Shown: piece by piece, positions 35,184-45,907 of the stretch
Layout: each line of letters begins with the position of its first letter
Position numbering within the stretch: position 1 is the stretch's first letter
DNA from: Sediminicoccus sp. KRV36
GTDB taxonomy: Bacteria; Pseudomonadota; Alphaproteobacteria; Acetobacterales; Acetobacteraceae
Assembly (NCBI RefSeq): GCF_023243115.1
Contig: NZ_CP085081.1
Span: forward strand, 1,922,001 to 1,986,000
Direction: 5' to 3'
DNA: 64,000 bases
Made by a program: the position numbers and the translations under genes
The notes under the pieces: generated by a model
Databases searched by the model: none
What the model was told of the DNA's origin: nothing
What the model saw: only the letters and a program-made list of their open reading frames with translations

Positions 35184-37375
35184 GGGGCGGTCTCCGAAAT
35201 CCGGGCCATCAGGCGCAGGGCGTCAGGGTGGCCAGGCGCGATCCGGAGCGCCTGGGCCGCAAGGAGCCGTGCCGCACCGGGCTGGCGCTGGTTGAGGGCA
35301 TGGGCGGCTGCGGCCAGCATGGCTTCGGCACTGTTGGGCGGGTGGCGCCCGATGGCGGCCTGGTCCGCGGTCACATGCGGCGCATGCGCCCAATAGGCTT
35401 CGTGCCGCGCCTGTTGCCCCGCCAACTCCTTCTCGATCGCGAGGCGCAAGGCCGGGCGCAACGCCTCGGGCAAGGCCGCGACGGCGGGGCGCATGGCGCG
35501 GGCATAGCTGCGATACAGGAAATCCGGATCATGCGCCGCGGTCTGCGCGCCCTCCCAGATGCGATAGGAGAACAGGATTTCCGGCAGGCATTCGAGGTGC
35601 AGCCCCGCAAGGGAGGCGGCCTGGAGAAACTCCCAATCCTCGAAATAGGCGCGGTCGAGGGTGAAGCCGCCCATGCGGTCCCAGGCGGTGCGGCGCATGA
35701 ACATGTTGGCGTCGCCAAAGCCATTGCGAAACACGCCCAGCGCCGGGCAGGCGCCCAGCGGAATCCAGCCGATGGGGCGGGTGCTGCGGTGGCGTGGCGG
35801 CGGGCCGGCCCCCCGGAAGGCCTGCATCTGGCAGGTCAGGATATCGGCGCCCGAATGCTGGGCGGCATGCACGAAAGTGGAGACCTCATCGGGCCAGGCC
35901 GCGTTGTCGTCATCCATGAAGAGCAGGAACTCGCCCTGCGCCGCCTCCACCGCACGGTGGCGGGTGATGCCCTGCCAGGAATTCACGGGATTGCGCAGCA
36001 GCGTCCAGCCACGCGCGGCGAAGCGCGGGCGCAGCGCGTCATGGAAACGCCGCGCCGCCGGATCGGTGCTGGCATCATCCACCAGGATCAGTTCGAGGCG
36101 CGGATAATCCTGCCGTTCGAGGGAGGCGATGGCGTGGGCCAAGGGCTCATGCCGGTTGAAGGCGGCCATGCAGACCGAAACCAGAGGCTGCGCGGTGTGC
36201 ACCGCGGGTGCGGCCGGTGGTGGCAGCGCCGCATGCCAATCCAGCCAAAGCCGGGCCGTCGCCTCGGGGGAGATGGCGGCGCGGCCCGGTGCCACCCCGT
36301 CCCGCAGCGCCTGGGCCAGGGCTTCCGCCAGGGCTGCCGCGTGGCGCGGATAGAGCAGCCGGGCCCGATCCTCCGCCGCCACCAATTCGCCGATTCCGCC
36401 GACATCGGGCGCCAGGAAGGGCAGCCCGGCGGCCAGGCATTCCAGCACCACATAAGGCGCGTTTTCCATGCGCGAGGCGATGACGGCGAGGCGCCCGGGT
36501 CCGGCCAGGTAGTCCCGCGCCTGATGCGGATCAGCGTCGTTCACGACACTCCAGGGCATCGGCCAGTGCTGCGCGGCGCCGGCCAGCCAGGCCAGTGCAT
36601 GCACCCCGGCCATATGCCCGACCTTGCCGAGGAAGGTGACCCGGGCCGGGGCCTGGCCCGCGCGGATCAGCCGCGTGATCGCCTCGCAGAACAGCCCCAG
36701 GCCCTTGCGCTCCTCCAGCCGGCCGAAGAACACCAGCTCCTCCATCGGGCCGGAAGGTGGCGCCTGCCGCGGCGTGCGATCGGTGAAGCGCGTGGGCAGC
36801 AGGTTGGGCATGACGGTGGTCTGGCCGGGCAGGCGCCAGCCCATCCCGGCCGCCACGTCCAGGATGTAGCGCGAGGGGGCCGTGACGAAATCCGCCCCTT
36901 CGGCGCTGCGCTGCTCCATCCAGTCGGTTTCAAGCTCCCCGCTATGCGTCAGGAATTGCGCGGAATGGGCGAAGTGCCACAGCGTCGGGCTATGCACGTG
37001 GCAAACCAGGGTGGTGTCGCCGAAGCCCAGGCCGCAGCGCTTGGCGACGGTGGTCCAGTAGCCGATGCCGCGCATCTCGTGGAAATGGATCACGTCGAAG
37101 CGGCGGGTCTTCAGCCACTGATAGGCACCGAGGGAGAGCGCCGCCTCGCTGCCCTCCAGGAAAAGCGAGACGAACTCCACGCCGCGCGTGGCGTAGTGCG
37201 TGCGCCAGCGCGTCACCGGCTCGGTCTCGGTATAGGAGGAAGGGTAGAGGACCGTGACGTCATGCCCGGCGGCGACGAGCGTCTCCGCCAGGGCCAGGAA
37301 GGCCGTGCCGATGCCGCCATTGCGGATCGGCCCGACGAAATCCAGCGTGAGCAGACAGATGCTCTGCCGCCGCAT
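35180..37375 (-). CDS. double-domain glycosyltransferase (GT4-like plus GT2)
   Basis: Fusion of two sugar transferases, 731 residues. The first (about 1-380) is a GT-B fold with GPIRNGGIGTAFLALAETLV, FDVIHFHEMRGIGYW and the donor-site segment APYVVLECLAAGLPFLAPDV. The second (about 395-600) is a GT-A family 2 domain with VSVCMAAFNRHEPLAHAIAS, ELILVDDASTD and the DxD-like FLLFMDDDNAAWPDE. The last 100 residues are alpha-helical and repeat-like (LNQRQPGAARLLAAQALRIA). Such fusions can add two sugars in succession to a polysaccharide or glycolipid. Start ATG at 37375 overlaps the preceding stop. Confidence 0.85.
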
Positions 37376-38616
37376 CAGCAGGCGGCCGTGACGACCACAC
37401 TGGCGCCGAGCATCCTGCGCCCTTCGACCCGCCAGCCGGCTTCCGCGAGCCACCGGTCCAGCCCGGCTTCGCTGATGAACCACCACCAGGGGTCGGCGAG
37501 GCCCGCGGCCAGGGCCGCCTCCCGCGTCAGCCGTTCGGGAAAGGCCGCGAATTGCGGCAGGCTGATGCCCACCGATTGCAGCGCGGCATCCAGCGCCGCG
37601 CTGCTCTCCGCGGTGAGTTCGCCGGCATGCCAAGGGCCAAGACCAAGCGCCGAGAGTGCCGACGTCATCGGCACGAGGCTGCTGCGCAGGATCAGCCGCC
37701 GCGCCCCGGTGGCCCGCAGCCCGGCCAGGCGCCGCGGCGGGTCTCCATCCAGCCGCGCGAGATCGGCGCCATCCACCACCAGGTCGGTCTGGGGCAGGCG
37801 TTCGCGCAGATCCGGGGCATCGAGGCTGCCGCGCATCCACCAGGCGCGCCAGGCGCCGGGGTCGGCATGCAGCGGCGGCGGCAGCGGGTCCCGCGCCGCT
37901 GGCCGGGCGGCGAGAAGCGCCTCGGCCTCGGTGGACAGGCCGAGGCGGATGCCGGCTTCGGCGAGGCGTTGATCCGCCTGCTCCGGGCGCTCGGGCGTCA
38001 TGGCCTGGACCGAGGCGGCACCGGCCGCGATGGCGCGCAGCGCGATCTCCGGCATCTCCAACGGATCATCCCAGGCGAGCAGCACATGCTGGCCCGGCGC
38101 CGCGTCCTGAACCTGGGCGGCCAGGGGGCTCAGGGGGGCTGCGGCCACAGGCGATGCAACAACTGGTAGGGCGGCCGCGGGCAGCGCCGCCGCCAGGGCT
38201 GCCAGCCAGCGCGCCACCCGCTTGCCGTTCACACCGAGATCGGAATAGCCGAACAGGCTGCGCGAGTAGAGGAACAGGCTGGTGCCAGCGGGTGTCGCCA
38301 CGCATTCGGCCGTGATGATGTCGGGGTAGTTCACCAGCGCCGAGCGCTCCACCCATTGCGCCTGCCGCCGCTCCGGCCAGGCGGCGATGCGCCATGTGCG
38401 CGGGAAGCCTTCCGCCACGCGCAGCAGGGCCGTGAAGACCTCCTCCGGGCTGCCGGGCAGGATCGGCGCCGTGACCTGCTTCGGACCGGGATGGCCCGCC
38501 GGCGCGGCCAGGCAGGTATTGGGCGAGGAAGGCTGAACGAGCGAGGCGAATTCGATCGGCGCGGGCGTGCCCAGGCCCTTGGGGCCGCGTCCGATCAGCG
38601 CTGCGATGGAGGTCAT
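37375..38616 (-). CDS. DUF1499 domain fused to a degenerate methyltransferase-like domain
   Basis: 413 residues in two parts. The N-terminal part (about 20-140) is DUF1499-like: SSPNTCLAAPAGHPGPKQVT and SLFLYSRSLFGYSDLGVNGK are characteristic. After an Ala/Pro-rich linker, residues about 160-413 have a Rossmann-like alternation resembling class I methyltransferases (LLAWDDPLEMPEIALRAIAA, QTDLVVDGADLARLDGDPPR), but no glycine-rich SAM motif is visible. The final GASVVVTAAC resembles the last strand of such folds. Function unknown; genomic position suggests a link to glycan or envelope modification. Start and stop overlap both neighbours. Confidence 0.7.
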   Translation of the reverse strand: MTSIAALIGRGPKGLGTPAPIEFASLVQPSSPNTCLAAPAGHPGPKQVTAPILPGSPEEVFTALLRVAEGFPRTWRIAAWPERRQAQWVERSALVNYPDIITAECVATPAGTSLFLYSRSLFGYSDLGVNGKRVARWLAALAAALPAAALPVVASPVAAAPLSPLAAQVQDAAPGQHVLLAWDDPLEMPEIALRAIAAGAASVQAMTPERPEQADQRLAEAGIRLGLSTEAEALLAARPAARDPLPPPLHADPGAWRAWWMRGSLDAPDLRERLPQTDLVVDGADLARLDGDPPRRLAGLRATGARRLILRSSLVPMTSALSALGLGPWHAGELTAESSAALDAALQSVGISLPQFAAFPERLTREAALAAGLADPWWWFISEAGLDRWLAEAGWRVEGRRMLGASVVVTAAC

Positions 38617-38900
38617 TCGGCGTCTCCCCCGGGGCTGGGCAGGGCATCGGGCAAGGGGCGGCGCAGGCGGATCACGCCATGGATCGCCTCGGGCGCGATA
38701 GGCTTGCCCTTGCGCAGGATATCGAGCTGGCCGCTGGTGGAAAGCCGTGCCGCCGCCTTGCGCACCGCGCCCATCAGCGGCTGCCAGCGCTCGGGCGCCA
38801 TGCCGCGCGCGACCTCTGAGGGGCAGATGGATTTCTCGGTCGCGGCGACGCGGCGCAGGATTTCGGCTTCGATGGCTTCAAGCGGAGGAATCTGGGTCAT
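38613..38900 (-). CDS. DUF3253 family protein
   Basis: Small protein of 95 residues with a winged-helix-like pattern: IEAEILRRVAATEKSICPSE, then RWQPLMGAVRKAAARLSTSG and GQLDILRKGKPI, typical of DUF3253. Family function is unknown, although the fold suggests nucleic-acid binding. ATG at 38900 overlaps the stop of the PNPOx-like gene; an ATG three codons earlier is also possible. Overlap with the DUF1499 fusion gene implies coupling. Confidence 0.82.
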   Translation of the reverse strand: MTQIPPLEAIEAEILRRVAATEKSICPSEVARGMAPERWQPLMGAVRKAAARLSTSGQLDILRKGKPIAPEAIHGVIRLRRPLPDALPSPGGDAE

Positions 38901-39487
38901 GGGACCAGCCATGTGGCGCGTTCTTCGCCGTCGGGCCAGTCCAATCGCGCCCGCCGATGCCCTTCCGCCGCCAGCCAGAGCCATTCAAGGCTGTGCATCC
39001 GCAGCAGGATCACGCCGAAATGCTGCCGGCCCACCACCTCATCCTGCGGCGCCGGCATGGGGGCTGCGATGGGCGTGCCCGGCGCTGGCTCGATGGAATA
39101 GCAGATGCGGCTGAAGGGCTGGCTGGCCTGCCAGGCGGCCTCGGCCACGGCATCATCCGTGTGCAGGGAGGCCACGCCCTGCAGGCGCAATTGCACCTGG
39201 GCCGCCGGATCATAGGCATGCAGGGCGAAGCGCGGATCACGCGCCAGTTCGGCGAATTTCTCGCCCCTTTGGTCGCTGTGCAGGCGCAGTGTCCGCGCGG
39301 CGGCGTCAAAGCCGCGCAGCACCAGGGTGCGCGCGCGCGGCGTGCCATCCAGGCCGATGCTGGCCAGGGTGGGGGTGTGCACGGGGCTGCGCCGATCCGC
39401 GACACCGCGCGCGAGCAGCTCGAAGGCCGCAGCGCGCAGCTCCATGAGGTCATCGGCATGGCCGGGACGGGGACGCGGATGGCTCAT
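38897..39487 (-). CDS. pyridoxamine 5'-phosphate oxidase-fold flavin protein
   Basis: Split-barrel FMN-binding protein of 196 residues. Typical segments are DGTPRARTLVLRGFDAAART, LRLHSDQRGEKFAELARDPR and ALHAYDPAAQVQLRLQGVAS, with the C-terminal WLWLAAEGHRRARLDW. Relatives are often annotated as general-stress or heme-handling proteins, so true PNP oxidase activity is uncertain (the RxxWxxG-type end of PdxH is absent). ATG at 39487 overlaps the preceding oxidoreductase stop. Confidence 0.8.
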   Translation of the reverse strand: MSHPRPRPGHADDLMELRAAAFELLARGVADRRSPVHTPTLASIGLDGTPRARTLVLRGFDAAARTLRLHSDQRGEKFAELARDPRFALHAYDPAAQVQLRLQGVASLHTDDAVAEAAWQASQPFSRICYSIEPAPGTPIAAPMPAPQDEVVGRQHFGVILLRMHSLEWLWLAAEGHRRARLDWPDGEERATWLVP

Positions 39488-40425
39488 GCGCCGAGCACCC
39501 TCTGCGCCAGGGCCTGGCCACTCTCCCAGGCGGATTCGGCGCGACCGGCGAGGCAGCCATCCGAGGCATAGCCGAGGCCGAGCGCGCCGTCCCACAGGCA
39601 GGCCTGGCCCAACGCCACCTCCAGCAGCGAGAAGCGCCAGCGATGCGCCACGGCAAAGAGCGGCGCGGCGGCCGGAAGGGCGGCCAGAAGTGCGGCGATG
39701 ACGGCTTCGGGGGCTGCTTCCAGGTGCTCGCGGCTGAAATCCGGATCGGCCTGGATCACCCAATTCGCCTGGGTGGCATCACGGCCTGGCTTGGCGCTGT
39801 CCCGCGCGGCCCAGCCGATGGGGCCGTGGTAGCGCAGCGTGTCGGGCAGATCGAGGCGTTGCGGGAAGGCGGCCATCACCGTCCAGCAGGGGGCGTACTG
39901 GATCGCGGCCAGGGGCTGGGACATGTGTGGCGGCAGCAGGGCCATCGCCTGCTCGGCCGGGAAGGTGACCAGCACGGCGGAGAACGGGCCATCCAGCGTG
40001 GGTTCCACGGCGGGCAAGGGCCGGCCCGGGCGGACCAGCGCCGCATCGAGATGCGCGACCATCCAGCCATCGGCGCCGGCCTGCAGCGCCGCCACATGGC
40101 GCCCGGTCTGCAATTCCAGCCCCTGCGCCATATGCCGGCCAAGAGCCGACATGCCGGGGGCGGCCACGCGGCGCTTGGGGTCGGGCCAGGGCAGGGTGCC
40201 CGCGGCTTCGAGCAGCTGCGCGAAGCCTGGCCGCTCGGCCCGCAGATATTGCGCGCCGTGATCGAAGCGATGGCTTTCGCCGGCATGCTCGATGCGGCGC
40301 GTGGCCAGGCGCCCGCCGGCGGCGCGGCCCTTGTCAAAGAGCCGGACCTCGCGGCCCCCGGCGATCAGGGCTTGGGCGGCGGAAAGCCCGGCGAGGCCGG
40401 CGCCGAGGATGGCGATGGGATGCAT
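39484..40425 (-). CDS. FAD-dependent oxidoreductase, renalase-like
   Basis: Flavoprotein of the amine-oxidase/renalase type, about 313 residues. The N-terminal dinucleotide motif AILGAGLAGLSAAQALIAGG is followed by DKGRAAGGRLATRRIE and the FDHGAQYLRAERP motif common in renalase-like proteins. The C-terminal FAD contact is LGLGYASDGCLAG. Bacterial members oxidise dihydronicotinamide isomers in known cases, but that role is only possible here. ATG at 40425 is the start of homology; ribosome-binding support is weak. It lies 67 bases downstream of the COG0523 gene. Confidence 0.82.
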   Translation of the reverse strand: MHPIAILGAGLAGLSAAQALIAGGREVRLFDKGRAAGGRLATRRIEHAGESHRFDHGAQYLRAERPGFAQLLEAAGTLPWPDPKRRVAAPGMSALGRHMAQGLELQTGRHVAALQAGADGWMVAHLDAALVRPGRPLPAVEPTLDGPFSAVLVTFPAEQAMALLPPHMSQPLAAIQYAPCWTVMAAFPQRLDLPDTLRYHGPIGWAARDSAKPGRDATQANWVIQADPDFSREHLEAAPEAVIAALLAALPAAAPLFAVAHRWRFSLLEVALGQACLWDGALGLGYASDGCLAGRAESAWESGQALAQRVLGA

Positions 40426-40492
40426 GCCCGCATCAATGGCACCCTGAACCATCTGCGCAAGTGGGGGAGCAGGTTGGCGAGCAAGCGGCGCG

Positions 40493-41682
<1,190 letters not shown>

Positions 41683-41683
<1 letters not shown>

Positions 41684-42303
41684 CAGCAGCAGCCTGGTTC
41701 GTCAATGCAGAAGACCAGGCGCGAGCGCTGGCCCTCCGGCAGATGGGAGAGGGGAGGGGAGCGGTGCAGCGTAGTGGCGCCTGCGCGCTTGCGGCCGCGA
41801 AACAGCGCCACGGCGCAGCGCGGGACGTCCTCGATCTGGGCGCCGCCGTCAGGGTCGCCCATGCTCCATTGGGTGCCCGGGCCGGCATAGGTGACCAGCA
41901 GGCGGAAGCCCACGGAATCCACGTGGAATTTGCGGCAGGCATCGCCTGTGATGCCATCCAGGCGCAGCCGCACATGCTGGCTTCGCAGCAAGGCCGCGAA
42001 CATGTGGGACAGGCGCAACATGTCTGAGAGCAGCGCCATCGGCGCGCCGGCGGGCAATTGCTCGCAGAGGGAATCGAGCGCTTCGTCCGGCGTGCCCTCG
42101 GCTGTGGCGCGAAACGGGCCCGCCTGGCGCAGGGGCTTGAGGGGCTTGGCAAAGCCGGCAGGCTCCTCACGCAGCCAAAGAGCGAGGGCGACATCGGGGC
42201 TGAGTGCCGTCAGCAAGACCGTTTCCGGCGTGCCGATCACGGCGCGGGGCGGTGTGGTCGCGTGGGCGGCTTCGGGGCCGTAGGCTTCGCAGAGGAGAGG
42301 CAT
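41683..42303 (-). CDS. DUF1826 family protein
   Basis: 206-residue protein with the DUF1826 pattern: [40 protein letters not shown] and the C-terminal [12 protein letters not shown]. HxD and Cys-rich stretches suggest metal binding, and the family usually accompanies COG0523 genes in zinc-limitation operons. ATG at 42303 has no ribosome-binding site, and the Zur-like box is only four bases upstream, so the mRNA may be leaderless. A GTG at 42345 would put the box inside the gene and is less likely. Confidence 0.85.
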
Positions 42304-42307
42304 GAAT

Positions 42308-42320
42308 GTGATAATATAAC
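42308..42320 (-). promoter_or_regulatory. Zur-like operator overlapping the DUF1826 promoter
   Basis: GTTATATTATCAC differs at one base from the palindrome GTTATATTATAAC, the alphaproteobacterial Zur-box type. It overlaps a possible -10 (TATTAT, 42311-42316) spaced 16 bases from TTGCGC (42333-42338). Zinc-bound Zur would block this promoter. The link to zinc is supported by the downstream COG0523 gene. Confidence 0.65.
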
Positions 42321-42327
42321 ATAATGA

Positions 42328-43751
<1,424 letters not shown>

Positions 43752-43769
43752 AAGAGGCCTCCGGCGGCT

Positions 43770-43784
43770 GGGGCCATTGGCCCC
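43770..43784 (+). terminator. hairpin after eno
   Basis: GGGGCC, ATT, GGCCCC forms a 6-bp GC stem with a three-base loop, lying between the eno tail copy and the convergent hypothetical gene. No long U-run follows. Likely a transcription end or a REP-like element. Confidence 0.5.
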
Positions 43785-43821
43785 GGACCCCTTACCTTGT
43801 CTCCAGCGCGGGCTGGGCGGA

Positions 43822-44466
43822 TCAGCCCCCATCCTCCGGGTCTTCCAGGAGGAAGGGGCCGTAATGGTCCAGCACGCTGGCGAAGGCGGCTTCGCCATAT
43901 TCCTCGTCCATCGCGTCCTTGAGGTCGGCCAGGGCCGCTTCGCCCTGGAATTCGGGCAGCAGGGCCTCGCGCAGGAAGGCTTCGGGGCCGGCGAAGGCGG
44001 CGCACACATCTTCCATGGCGTGGATCGCGAAGCTTCGATCCTCGGGGAAGAGGATGTGGAAGCTGTTGGGATGCGCCTCGAAGAAGCTGGAAATGCGGCG
44101 TGCTTCGAGCGGGATGCGCCAGACCGCCGTGGGGTCAGTGATCCCCTCCGCATCCACATAGGTTCCGCACAGATGCGTGATGCCACGACGCTGGAGGGCG
44201 GCGGCGAGGGGCACGAACATCTCCAACGGTCCGCTGTTCCGGACATCCCAGTGCTGGAGGAGTTGGACGCGCCAGTCATGCTCGCCCAGCCATGCATTGC
44301 TGAGTCGTGTGCCTTGCCTGCCGGATCGGGTCTTGAAGACCTCCAGCATTTCGTAGGCCTTGTCGCGCAGCGCCATCTGAGTGGCGCGGCCGGGGAAATG
44401 CGCCGTACCGGCCATGATCTCCGGGTCGCACTGGTCCGGTAGGTCGTCCCGGTTGTCCTGTGTCAC
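43822..44466 (-). CDS. hypothetical protein in the islet after eno
   Basis: 214-residue acidic soluble protein with no motif I recognise. Notable segments are RSGRQGTRLSNAWLGEHDWR, RGITHLCGTYVDAEGITDPT and an acidic C terminus (LLEDPEDGG). GTG at 44466 has AGGAGAG upstream. It lies 11 bases downstream of the interrupted gene 44478-45233 and in the same direction, so the two were probably one operon. A small acidic protein behind a broken modular gene could be an immunity or accessory protein; this is speculation. Confidence 0.65.
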   Translation of the reverse strand: MTQDNRDDLPDQCDPEIMAGTAHFPGRATQMALRDKAYEMLEVFKTRSGRQGTRLSNAWLGEHDWRVQLLQHWDVRNSGPLEMFVPLAAALQRRGITHLCGTYVDAEGITDPTAVWRIPLEARRISSFFEAHPNSFHILFPEDRSFAIHAMEDVCAAFAGPEAFLREALLPEFQGEAALADLKDAMDEEYGEAAFASVLDHYGPFLLEDPEDGG

Positions 44467-44477
44467 GATGTTCTCTC

Positions 44478-45233
44478 CTAGTCAGCCAAGCGGTAACGGA
44501 TCTTGTGGATAGTCGGCCACTTGACGCTGCCATCAGGCAGCACAGTTCGTCGCTGCACATCCATGGTGGGGAAGGGGGTGTCTCGGATTGTCGTGCTGCG
44601 CCTGATGGTAATTTGCCGGTTCTCATCCAGACGGTAGATCCGGCTGCCTCCATCAACTCGCGGTTCCCCCTGTGGCCGCAAATCACGGATGTCGCGCTCA
44701 CGCAGGCTGAGGCCGCCGTCGCGCCGCCACTGGAATTCGCCCCTTTGCAACACGGGCTTCTCGGGATCGGGCGCCGTCAGCCGGTCCCGCAGCAGCCGGC
44801 CAAGGCGTTGGCCGACTTCATCCTCCGGTGCGGCGGGCGGCGGCAGGGTTGGCCGCTGGTTTCGGCGATCCTCATTGTTCGGCCGCCGTCCTCGCCCGCC
44901 CCGGCCATCGGCGGGGCCGCGCGTCAGGCGCTCCCAAAGGGATCGTCGCCAATTGGCGTATTGGATGCTCGCTGGGGGCAGGGCGCCAGGGCTGGCCGCT
45001 GTGCCACCCGGCGGCGGGCTGCGTCAATGGCCGGCGACGGGCCTACCTTCGCGGCGATAGGGCCGCACCCAGACGGCGCCGCGTGCTGCCGCGTCCTTCG
45101 GATGCAGCGCGCCAAAGCCGCCGCGGACCCAGCCGGTGAAGACATCGCGCTCGGGGTGGCCGTTCTGCCAATAACGCGGCTCGCGCATGGCGCTTCGCAG
45201 ATCGGCTTCGGTGGTGCGGATGGGATTGGCCAT
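44478..45233 (-). pseudogene. hypothetical gene interrupted by an in-frame TGA at 45024-45026
   Basis: From ATG at 45233, behind a strong AAAGGAG site, the frame encodes 69 residues (MANPIRTTEADLRSAMREPR, then YWQNGHPERDVFTGWV) and stops at TGA 45024-45026. The same frame stays open for another 181 codons to 44478, with protein-like sequence on both sides of the stop (SIQYANWRRSLWERLTRG; SGSRIYRLDENRQ-like region near the end, ending KIRYRLAD). No usual start codon occurs just after the TGA; the first is GTG at 44753. One base change, for example CGA to TGA, would explain this, and the TGA-C context is a leaky one. Family unknown. Confidence 0.65.
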
Positions 45234-45407
45234 GGGAACTCCTTTCGATGCAGACCATATTCCTATTTTATAGAAAAAGCAATAAAATCCTATGTCATGT
45301 ATTACTCGCTGTATTCGCAACAAAGAAGCGCCAGAAACCCTTGCATGCGCGGCCGGATGGTGATTCTGTCGGATTCGCGCATCAAGGGACGCGCTTTGGG
45401 GGGTTCC

Positions 45408-45737
45408 ATGAATTTCGGGCGGTGGCTCATCCGCATGTTGAAGCTGTTGGCGCCGCCGGTGATCCTGGCGAGCATCGCGGCCTTCTTCGTCTGGCACGCC
45501 TCCCATGGCGACCGTGGCCTGATCGCGCGTGAGCATCGCCTGGCCGAAATCGCCGCCGCCAAATCGGACCGGGACCGCGCCACCGCCGAGCGCGAGGCGG
45601 CCGAACGGCGCGTCAACGCCATGCGCGGAGATCGGCTTGACCGGGACCAGTTGGAAGAGCGCGCCAGGGCCATGCTGAATCTGACCACGCGGGAGGAGAT
45701 TGTGATCCCCTACCCACCGGGCCAGCGGCTTTTCTGA
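45408..45737 (+). CDS. ftsB: FtsB/DivIC-type septum formation initiator
   Basis: Bitopic division protein of 109 residues. A membrane span (about 11-29: LKLLAPPVILASIAAFFVWH) is followed by a coiled coil (about 40-72: RLAEIAAAKSDRDRATAERE) and the conserved tail LEERARAMLNLTTREEIVIP. In the FtsQLB complex it activates septal peptidoglycan synthesis. ATG at 45408 starts the homologous region; the open frame upstream is antisense to the interrupted gene. Standing between eno and pdhA is the usual place for alphaproteobacterial ftsB. Confidence 0.9.
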   Translation: MNFGRWLIRMLKLLAPPVILASIAAFFVWHASHGDRGLIAREHRLAEIAAAKSDRDRATAEREAAERRVNAMRGDRLDRDQLEERARAMLNLTTREEIVIPYPPGQRLF

Positions 45738-45815
45738 TCCTTCAAGGACTTCGCGCGATTGCTGCACTGCGGCATCGCGCGGCACGTTAACCGTAATGCA
45801 GTTAATCGCCTCATT

Positions 45816-45832
45816 GCGTTGCAATGCAACGC
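45816..45832 (+). terminator. 17-bp palindrome with T-run after ftsB
   Basis: GCGTTGCA, A, TGCAACGC is a perfect inverted repeat followed by TTTT, which fits an intrinsic terminator with a six-base stem and five-base loop. A related GCAAACGCTTGC motif lies about 20 bases further on, so a regulator site for the pdh operon is an alternative reading. Confidence 0.55.
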
Positions 45833-45907
45833 TTTTCGGGCAGTGCAAACGCTTGCGAAGGCGGCGTGAGGGGCGTAATCAGCGTCTGATCACGCAGGGA
45901 GAAAGCC

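Noticed and set aside
45024-45026. Selenocysteine codon in the interrupted islet gene
   Set aside because: No Cys-homologous context or clear SECIS hairpin directly follows, and no selenocysteine genes are in view; nonsense mutation or readthrough is simpler.
44460-45407. Long N-terminal extension of the ftsB frame
   Set aside because: This part is antisense to the interrupted gene and lacks protein-like features; the FtsB family begins at MNFGRWL.
45787-45805. CtrA-like site (TTAA repeats) upstream of pdhA
   Set aside because: The spacing is 11 bases rather than the 7 of the CtrA consensus and the flanking bases do not match.
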